Shown: piece by piece, positions 44,874 to 50,780 of the stretch
Layout of the letters: each line of letters starts with the position of its first letter
Numbering within the stretch: the first letter of the stretch is position 1
Origin: an uncultured Prevotellaceae bacterium
GTDB taxonomy: Bacteria > Bacteroidota > Bacteroidia > Bacteroidales > Bacteroidaceae
Reading direction: 5' to 3'
NCBI GenBank assembly: GCA_900313235.1
Contig: OMQN01000010.1
Span: forward strand, 1-50,780
DNA length: 50,780 bases
Made by a program: the position numbers and the translations under genes
Notes under the pieces: generated by a model
What the model was told of the DNA's origin: nothing
Database searches by the model: none
What the model saw: only the letters and a program-made list of their open reading frames with translations

Positions 44874-45954
44874 AGTCCAGCTCCAGATCTACGAAATTGT
44901 AGTTAGGACTGGCCAGCGTGCGATCGTTGACACGTGCGTACTCGAAGTTCAACTGCAACTTCTTGTTGAAGAAATAGTTGGCACCAATCTCGTACATGGT
45001 CTTTGACGAATCCCAGTCCTTGGAACGACGATAGACGTTGTAGCGGGCCTTGGCGTGCAACTTCGACTTGATGATAGGAACGATGCCGAAGGCATACCAA
45101 CCGTCGGCCTTGTCGCCCCACGCTTCGTCAGTTCCCCAACCCTGGCTGTGAATATACTCGGCACGGAAGGTGTACTCGTCCTTGTCGTACTCGGCAGAGA
45201 TGGCATAGCGGTTCTTGCGTACACTCTTCATCTTTGTTGTGATGCGGTTGCCCTGAGCGTCGAGGTCTAAGCTCTTAAAGTCCATCTCACCCTTAGTACC
45301 GGTCCATCCGAAGGCACCAAAGCGCAGACCCTGGATGGGCATCACCCACAAACCGCCGATGATGTCTTTCTGGTTGTCAGCATCCTTCTTGTTGACACCC
45401 TCACCATTGTAGATACCCAACTGATAGTGCAGCAGACGGTGGTTGTCGCTCATGGGGAACAGAGAACCCTGTACCTGGATACCGATGTCACGACCGCCAG
45501 TAGCCTTCTCGCCTGTACGGTCTCCGTAACCTACCAGGTTGTTAACGGCCAAGCCATAGGAATACCATCCCTGTGTGATGGGGTGCGTCGGACTTTCGAA
45601 GGTGAAGGCACGCTTAAACTGACCCACCTTGATGCGTACTTCCTTGTACTTGTTCCACTCTGCATAGAGGTCTACCAGTTGCACGGTGGGTTCGCTGGGG
45701 CCCTTGGCGTTGGTGCCCTGAATCTGGGCACGCCAGTCGATATCACCAATCTTGCCGTCTAGAATGAAACGAGCCAGACGCAGGTTAAAGGTGTTCGACT
45801 CTGAACCCTCCTTGTCTTCTGCCTGATACTGCAGCATGGTATAGCCGCTAAACTTGATGTTGTTGATCCACTGTGGCACTTCAATGGTCTTTTTCTCTTG
45901 CGCATTGACAGTCAGTGCCATAGCCATAAAGGCCAGTGTCATAAGTTTTTTCAT
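44863..45954 (-). CDS. Porin of the OprO/OprP type
   Basis: A 363-residue outer-membrane barrel with a signal peptide cut near VNAQ (residue 19). IKFSGYTMLQYQAEDKEG is a first-strand segment, and VGQFKRAFTFESPT is a hallmark of the phosphate-selective porin family. The sequence ends VDLELDFRF with a terminal Phe. Start chosen at 45954; an ATG 46 codons upstream lies inside rlmD and adds nonsense-like sequence. It begins only five bases after the rlmD stop, so the two genes share a message, which is an odd pairing. The solute is not deducible. Confidence 0.9.
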   Translation of the reverse strand: MKKLMTLAFMAMALTVNAQEKKTIEVPQWINNIKFSGYTMLQYQAEDKEGSESNTFNLRLARFILDGKIGDIDWRAQIQGTNAKGPSEPTVQLVDLYAEWNKYKEVRIKVGQFKRAFTFESPTHPITQGWYSYGLAVNNLVGYGDRTGEKATGGRDIGIQVQGSLFPMSDNHRLLHYQLGIYNGEGVNKKDADNQKDIIGGLWVMPIQGLRFGAFGWTGTKGEMDFKSLDLDAQGNRITTKMKSVRKNRYAISAEYDKDEYTFRAEYIHSQGWGTDEAWGDKADGWYAFGIVPIIKSKLHAKARYNVYRRSKDWDSSKTMYEIGANYFFNKKLQLNFEYARVNDRTLASPNYNFVDLELDFRF

Positions 45955-45959
45955 AGTTT

Positions 45960-47408
45960 CTATTTTTTGATAAGTAATACTACATTTTCTACGTGTGGGG
46001 TATGTGGGAACATGTCGACAGGCTGCACCTCGCTGACCTTGTACTGTACGTCGAGCAGTTGCAGGTCGCGTGCCTGTGTGGCAGGGTTGCAACTGACATA
46101 GACGATGCGCTCTGGGGCAGCGTTGAGGATAGTCTTCACCACGTCGGGATGCATACCGGCACGGGGTGGGTCCGTGATAATCACATTTGGACGACCATGC
46201 TCGCTGATGAAGTCATCCGTCAGTATGTCCTTCATGTCGCCGGCGTAGAACAGTGTGTTTTCGATGCCGTTAATCTGCGAGTTGATTTTAGCGTCTTCAA
46301 TAGCTTCGGGCACATACTCGATACCTATCACTTGACGCGCCTTCTTAGCAACGAAGTTGGCAATGGTTCCTGTACCGGTATAGAGGTCGTAGACCAACTC
46401 GTTGCCGGTAAGGTTAGCAAACTCGCGGGCTACTGAATACAGATGGTAGGCCTGTTCGGTATTGGTCTGATAGAACGACTTGGGGCCTACCTTGAACTTT
46501 AGGTCCTCCATCAGTTCGAAGATATGGTCTTCGCCCTTAAAGACAAGTATCTCCTGATCGCCGATGGTGTCGTTACACTTCTGATTGTCCAAGTAGAGTA
46601 GGGAGGTAATCTGCGGGAACTTATCAGCGATATGCTGCATCAATGCAAACGCTTTTTGCCCGTTCTCGTCGTCCCAGCTCCCCTTCTCTTGGGATGGGGT
46701 CGGGGGGAGGCAGAACTGGAAAATTACCATCCACTCGCCACTGGCACTGTTTCGGATGATGACATCGCGCAGCAAGCCTATCTGCTGACGAAGGTCGAAG
46801 AACGTGATGCCATTGGCTACGGCATAGTCGCGCACCTCGTTGCGTATCTGGTTGTGCAGGTCGTCCATCAGCCAACACTTCTCGATGGGCAGAATCTTAT
46901 CGAAGGCCCCCGTGATATGAAAACCGATGGCAGGCGTATCCTTCACCAATGTTTCGTCCTTCAGCTGTTCAGTGGTCAGCCAGCGTTTGTTGGCACAACC
47001 GAAGTCTAGCTTGTTGCGGTACTCCTGCGTCTTCACACTACCCATAATGGGGCGGAACTCTGGCAGTTCTACCTTGCCGATGCGGTGTAGCTGGTCATAG
47101 ACCTGCTGCTGTTTGAACTTCAGCTGTTCTTCGTAAGGCAGATTCTGCCACTTGCAGCCGCCACAGATACCAAAGTGTTTGCAAATAGGTATTGCGCGTA
47201 CCTTACTATATTTTATAAAGCGTACTACCTCGCCTTCGGCAAAGCTGTGCTTCTTACGGCGAATCTGCACGTCGCACACGTCGCCGGGAACACAGAAGGG
47301 AACGAACACGACTAAGTCATTCCAGTGTAACAGTGATTTGCCCTCGGCAGCCACTGCTTCTATTTCAACGCTCTCCAGGAGCGGTAATGGTTTCTTGTTT
47401 CTTGCCAT
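45960..47408 (-). CDS. rlmD: 23S rRNA (uracil-1939-C5)-methyltransferase
   Basis: Methylates U1939 or an equivalent uracil with SAM and carries an Fe-S cluster. An N-terminal TRAM domain is followed by the cluster cysteines in CKHFGICGGCKWQ (C76, C82, C85), with a fourth at FGCANK. The catalytic core has DLYTGTGTIANFVAKKA, DPPRAGMH, and SCNPAT with the nucleophilic Cys. A 13-residue segment, CLPPTPSQEKGSW, coded by a G/C-run stretch at 46674-46712, interrupts the region before the methyltransferase core. From memory, Bacteroides homologues lack it. Length is 482. Confidence 0.93.
   Translation of the reverse strand: MARNKKPLPLLESVEIEAVAAEGKSLLHWNDLVVFVPFCVPGDVCDVQIRRKKHSFAEGEVVRFIKYSKVRAIPICKHFGICGGCKWQNLPYEEQLKFKQQQVYDQLHRIGKVELPEFRPIMGSVKTQEYRNKLDFGCANKRWLTTEQLKDETLVKDTPAIGFHITGAFDKILPIEKCWLMDDLHNQIRNEVRDYAVANGITFFDLRQQIGLLRDVIIRNSASGEWMVIFQFCLPPTPSQEKGSWDDENGQKAFALMQHIADKFPQITSLLYLDNQKCNDTIGDQEILVFKGEDHIFELMEDLKFKVGPKSFYQTNTEQAYHLYSVAREFANLTGNELVYDLYTGTGTIANFVAKKARQVIGIEYVPEAIEDAKINSQINGIENTLFYAGDMKDILTDDFISEHGRPNVIITDPPRAGMHPDVVKTILNAAPERIVYVSCNPATQARDLQLLDVQYKVSEVQPVDMFPHTPHVENVVLLIKK
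46674..46712 (-). repeat. GC-rich in-frame insert in rlmD
   Basis: A 39-base segment coding CLPPTPSQEKGSW. CCCC and GGGG runs can form a hairpin (CCCCTTCTC against GGGATGGGG on the plus strand). It shares its outer parts (CTnCCCCCC and AAGGGGA) with the prmA insert at 30283-30312. Confidence 0.6.
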
Positions 47409-47427
47409 TCTTACTTAAAATTTGCTG

Positions 47428-47459
47428 CAAAGTTACGAAGAAAAAGTCATTCTGCCAAA
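47428..47459 (-). promoter_or_regulatory. Promoter of rlmD-porin, overlapping the upstream gene
   Basis: Minus strand TTTG (47459-47456), 20-base spacer, TAACTTTG (47435-47428). The -33 element and spacer are coding sequence of the last codons of the GT2 gene, and the TAA that opens the -7 box is that gene's stop codon. Confidence 0.8.
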
Positions 47460-48341
47460 TGAATCGTCCTTCAACGACAGATAATATCCCAATCGGTATG
47501 CCTGATATACCCATAAGTGTGGTTTGGAACTACAGAGATTCCTTCGTTCTATACCGCCAAAGAGCCTATGCCAGAGGCGGATGAATGGACGAACGCATAC
47601 ATGTGCATCCGCTATCTGCGAGAACCCCGCCAATTCCTTTCTGAAGGTATATAGTGTCCGAAGATTCCGTTCCGTCTTTTCCATAAAGGCTTCGTTGTCT
47701 TCGAAACTGGTCATCATCAAGGGATTGTTGATGTGACAAATGTCCACGCTTTGCTCTATGAATTGTCTGCCCAGCATGACGTCTTCGTAGCCACTTTTCT
47801 TGAAGCGTTCGTCAAACGGACAGCGCAGCATCAGGTCGCGTGCTATCAGAAAGTTTGTCGACCTGAAACTGTGATACGGTCGTAGCGCGCGCTGTTGGGC
47901 GGTATGTTGTCTTTCACAATGCTTCTCATAGAGGTGACGTAAATTACCCTTAGGCCCCTCGCCGATACAGATGCCGCCATTTATCACACCAGCAGCCTCA
48001 CATTCTATGTAGCGTGCCAAGAAGTCCTCATGACTGATGACCATGTCACTGTCTAAAAAGAGCAGCCATTCAAACCGACTCTTCTGTGCCAGAAAGTTGC
48101 GTGTGGCAGCACTGCCTGTGTTCTGTTCTTTCTCAATGAAACGGCAATGGGGCATGTCGTTAATGGCACGATTCGCTGACACACAGTCTTTCATTGTCGA
48201 AGCGTCGTCGGCAACAATAATCTCATAGTCTTCCAAATGGTGCGTTTCTTGCGTCATCGCACACATGATCTCCAACTTCTTTACAAAGTCGTAACAAGAC
48301 TCATTATAGACCGGAATGAGTATGGATAAATGTTTCTTCAT
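47433..48341 (-). CDS. Family 2 glycosyltransferase
   Basis: A 302-residue GT2 protein. MKKHLSILIPVYNE opens it. ADDAS and the DxD motif in WLLFLDSDMV follow, and a later FRSTNFLIARDLMLRCPFDERFKKSGYEDVMLG region resembles the Glyco_transf_7C/chondroitin-synthase-like C-terminal half, with an ED pair. An ATG 46 codons upstream adds a poly-Phe stretch and lies before the promoter, so I start at 48341. A -7 box lies nine bases upstream. The acceptor glycan is unknown. Confidence 0.9.
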   Translation of the reverse strand: MKKHLSILIPVYNESCYDFVKKLEIMCAMTQETHHLEDYEIIVADDASTMKDCVSANRAINDMPHCRFIEKEQNTGSAATRNFLAQKSRFEWLLFLDSDMVISHEDFLARYIECEAAGVINGGICIGEGPKGNLRHLYEKHCERQHTAQQRALRPYHSFRSTNFLIARDLMLRCPFDERFKKSGYEDVMLGRQFIEQSVDICHINNPLMMTSFEDNEAFMEKTERNLRTLYTFRKELAGFSQIADAHVCVRPFIRLWHRLFGGIERRNLCSSKPHLWVYQAYRLGYYLSLKDDSFGRMTFSS

Positions 48342-48350
48342 ACGTGGCCC

Positions 48351-48381
48351 CAAAGTTAAGAAAAAAAAATGAAAATGCAAA
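48351..48381 (-). promoter_or_regulatory. Promoter of the GT2 gene at 47433
   Basis: Minus strand TTTG (48381-48378), 19-base spacer, TAACTTTG (48358-48351), nine bases from the ATG. Confidence 0.75.
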
Positions 48382-48427
48382 AAGAAATGCCCTTGAAAAA
48401 CTTTGTTATACAAAAAAAAGAAAAAAA

Positions 48428-48459
48428 TTTGCAGGAAATAATTTTTTTCCGTATCTTTG
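48428..48459 (+). promoter_or_regulatory. Promoter of ppdK
   Basis: TTTG (48428-48431), 20-base spacer, TATCTTTG (48452-48459), a full consensus match, 50 bases before the ATG at 48510. Confidence 0.85.
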
Positions 48460-48509
48460 CAAACTGACGAGAAAAACAATATTTATTACTTAATAATACA
48501 CTAACATTT

Positions 48510-50780
48510 ATGAGCCAAAAAAGAGTTTACCTCTTCGGTAATGGAAAGGCCGAAGGTAATGCAAAAATGCGTGAGGAACTTGGTGGTAAGGGTGCAAACC
48601 TTGCTGAGATGAACCACATCGGTGTGCCTGTTCCTCCTGGTTTCACAATCACAACTGACTGCTGTAACGAGTACTATCAGGTTGGTCAGCAGAAGATCAT
48701 GGAACTGCTGAACGACGACGTGATGGCTGCTGTTAAGCACATTGAGGACTTGATGAATTGTAAGTTCGGTGATGCCCAGAATCCACTGTTGGTATCAGTT
48801 CGTTCTGGTGCCCGCGCTTCTATGCCAGGTATGATGGATACCATCCTGAACCTGGGTCTGAACGATGAGGTGGCTGAGGGTATGGCCAAGAAGACCAACA
48901 ATCCTCACTTCGTATACGACAGCTATCGCCGTTTCGTACAGATGTACGGTGACGTAGTACTCGAGATGAAGCCCGTCAACAAGACCGACATCGATCCGTT
49001 CGAGGAGATCATCGAGAAAGTAAAGAAGGAGAGCGGCGTCGTTCTCGACAAGGATCTCTCTGTAGAAGACCTGAAGAAGCTGGTTAAGTTGTTCAAGGCT
49101 GCCATCAAGGAGCGCACAGGCAAGGACTTCCCCAACGATCCTATCGAGCAGTTGTGGGGTGCCATCTGCGCTGTGTTCCGTTCTTGGATGAACGAACGCG
49201 CTATCTTGTATCGTAAGATGGAAGGAATTCCCGACGAGTGGGGTACTGCCGTATCAGTGATGGCTATGGTATTCGGTAACATGGGTGACACCTCTGCTAC
49301 TGGTGTTTGCTTCAGCCGTGATGCTGCCAATGGTGAGAACCTGTTCAATGGTGAGTACTTGGTGAACGCACAGGGTGAGGACGTTGTGGCTGGTATCCGT
49401 ACCCCACAGCAGATCACAAAGATTGGTTCTCAGCGCTGGGCTGAGCGTGCTGGCATCTCTGAGGCTGAGCGTGTAGCTAAGTATCCTTCTATGGAGGAGG
49501 CTATGCCCGAGATCTATGCAGAGCTGAACAGCATCCAGGACAAGCTGGAGCACCACTATCACGACATGCAGGACATGGAGTTCACCGTACAGGAGGGCAA
49601 GCTCTGGTTCCTCCAGACCCGTAACGGTAAGCGTACCGGTGCTGCCATGGTGAAGATTGCCATCGACCTGCTCCATGAGGGCATGATTGATGAGAAGACT
49701 GCCATCATGCGCTGCGAGCCTCAGAAGCTCGACGAGCTGCTGCACCCTGTATTCGACAAGAAGGCCCTTTCTCAGGCTAAGGTGATAGCTCAGGGTCTGC
49801 CCGCATCTCCTGGTGCTGCCTGTGGTCAGATCGTATTCCACGCTGACGATGCAGAGGCTTGGCACAAGGACGGTCACAAGGTTGTACTCGTTCGTATCGA
49901 GACCTCTCCTGAGGACCTTGCCGGTATGGCTTCTGCCGAGGGTATCCTGACTGCTCGTGGCGGTATGACATCTCACGCTGCCGTTGTGGCTCGTGGTATG
50001 GGTAAGTGCTGCGTATCGGGTGTCGGTTCACTGAACGTCAGCTATAAGGACAAGACTGTCGAGATTGACGGCGTAGTTTATAAGGAGGGCGACTTCATCT
50101 CTTTGAACGGTACCACTGGTCAGGTATATGCTGGCGAGGTTCCAACCAAGGCTGCCGAGCTCTCTGGCGACTTCAAGGAGCTGATGGACCTCTGCGACAA
50201 GTACACCAAGCTGCAGGTTCGCACCAACGCTGATACTCCTCGTGATGCACAGCTCGCTCGTGAGTTCGGTGCCAAGGGTATCGGTCTGACACGTACCGAG
50301 CACATGTTCTTCGAGGATAAGAAGATCATCGCTATGCGTGAGATGATTCTCGCCGACAGCGTTGCCGGACGCGAGAAGGCTCTTGCCAAGCTGCTGCCTT
50401 ACCAGAAGGCTGACTTCAAGGGTATCCTGGAGGCTATGGACGGTCTGCCCGTCAACATCCGTCTGCTCGATCCTCCCTTGCACGAGTTTGTTCCCCACGA
50501 TCTGGCTGGTCAGGAGACCATGGCTAAGGAGATGGGTGTCAGCGTAGAGGATATCAAGCGTCGTGTTGACTCACTCGCTGAGAACAACCCCATGCTGGGT
50601 CACCGTGGTTGCCGTCTAGGCATCACCTTCCCCGAAATCACCGCTATGCAGACCAAGGCAATCCTGGGTGCAGCTTGCGAACTGAAGAAGGAAGGCAAGA
50701 ATCCTATGCCAGAGATCATGGTTCCGCTGATTGGTACGCTCTACGAGCTGAAGCAGCAGAAGGAGGTTATCCAGTACGCC
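48510..50780 (+). CDS. ppdK: Pyruvate phosphate dikinase, 5' part
   Basis: Interconverts pyruvate, ATP and phosphate with PEP, AMP and pyrophosphate. The first 757 codons are in the window; the gene runs off the right edge (usual total about 900). The N-terminal ATP-grasp domain includes FGGKGANLAEM-like EELGGKGANLAEM and SVRSGARASMPGMMDT. The swivelling domain has the phosphohistidine loop RGGMTSHAAVVARGMGK, with His at about residue 489. The PEP/pyruvate barrel begins near RTEHMFF and holds NPMLGHRGCRL. In anaerobic Bacteroidota the enzyme serves PEP/pyruvate balance. Confidence 0.98.
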   Translation, partial: MSQKRVYLFGNGKAEGNAKMREELGGKGANLAEMNHIGVPVPPGFTITTDCCNEYYQVGQQKIMELLNDDVMAAVKHIEDLMNCKFGDAQNPLLVSVRSGARASMPGMMDTILNLGLNDEVAEGMAKKTNNPHFVYDSYRRFVQMYGDVVLEMKPVNKTDIDPFEEIIEKVKKESGVVLDKDLSVEDLKKLVKLFKAAIKERTGKDFPNDPIEQLWGAICAVFRSWMNERAILYRKMEGIPDEWGTAVSVMAMVFGNMGDTSATGVCFSRDAANGENLFNGEYLVNAQGEDVVAGIRTPQQITKIGSQRWAERAGISEAERVAKYPSMEEAMPEIYAELNSIQDKLEHHYHDMQDMEFTVQEGKLWFLQTRNGKRTGAAMVKIAIDLLHEGMIDEKTAIMRCEPQKLDELLHPVFDKKALSQAKVIAQGLPASPGAACGQIVFHADDAEAWHKDGHKVVLVRIETSPEDLAGMASAEGILTARGGMTSHAAVVARGMGKCCVSGVGSLNVSYKDKTVEIDGVVYKEGDFISLNGTTGQVYAGEVPTKAAELSGDFKELMDLCDKYTKLQVRTNADTPRDAQLAREFGAKGIGLTRTEHMFFEDKKIIAMREMILADSVAGREKALAKLLPYQKADFKGILEAMDGLPVNIRLLDPPLHEFVPHDLAGQETMAKEMGVSVEDIKRRVDSLAENNPMLGHRGCRLGITFPEITAMQTKAILGAACELKKEGKNPMPEIMVPLIGTLYELKQQKEVIQYA

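Overview
The window comes from a member of the Bacteroidota, most likely Prevotella/Segatella-like. Four things in the sequence point there. (1) Promoters have the Bacteroidota form: TTTG, 19-20 bases, then TAnnTTTG. It appears in full upstream of bamD, prfA, ffh, rpsP, rlmD, the pyruvate phosphate dikinase gene and others. Shine-Dalgarno sites are not evident. (2) Several protein families are typical of the phylum: class III fructose-bisphosphatase, an omega-like RpoZ, DUF4293, Lnb/DUF4105, and OMPP1/FadL-type barrels. (3) BamD and LptC carry lipoprotein-type signals. (4) DcuB and pyruvate phosphate dikinase fit a fermentative, succinate-forming anaerobe. This is mostly core genome. I found no tRNA, rRNA, CRISPR array, transposase, prophage or plasmid gene. 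No gap between genes exceeds about 250 bases; the largest are 39591-39842 and 9837-10040, and both hold mainly regulatory sequence.

Layout. 1-6025 (minus): the start of an ABC-F ATPase, then a five-gene operon running FGGY sugar kinase, mini GT2, half GT4, fbp, short HPPK. 6155-9836: uvrB, divergent from bamD-rpoZ-DUF4293, which ends in a terminator. 10041-12675: a small secreted protein, then prfA-pyrF on minus. 12739-17243 (plus): queA-like, nadE, a SpoU-type methyltransferase and a Nudix hydrolase. 17225-24066 (minus): lnb, a degenerate alkaline-phosphatase-like protein, secA and a lone ABC ATPase. 24214-29713 (plus): outer-membrane barrel, lptC, CNNM/CorC-like protein, PpiD-like isomerase; these look like an envelope biogenesis operon. 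29710-30594 (minus): prmA. 30726-38095 (plus): a WYDPWY-repeat secreted protein, a FadL-type barrel, ffh, folD, a mini-TPR protein, an aldo-keto reductase with Fe-S motifs and an esterase. 38145-39590: dcuB. 39843-40394: rpsP. 40401-44873: three glycosyltransferases divergent from a Wzx-type flippase, a surface-polysaccharide locus. 44863-48341 (minus): GT2, rlmD, porin. 48510-end: ppdK.

Many genes serve the envelope: BamD and PpiD for outer-membrane protein assembly, LptC for LPS transport, SecA and Ffh for secretion and membrane insertion, Lnb for lipoprotein maturation, and glycosyltransferases with a flippase for surface glycans. The observations most worth following are: a translationally coupled Lnb/pseudo-phosphatase pair; an exact 13-mer (TTTGCAACGTGAA) at three promoters that puts a GTG start almost on the transcription start; GC-rich insertion-like segments coded in frame in prmA and rlmD; a pair of reduced glycosyltransferases in a sugar-kinase/FBPase operon; and a terminator whose loop carries the -33 element of the ffh promoter. 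No wholly new multi-gene defence or mobile system is visible.
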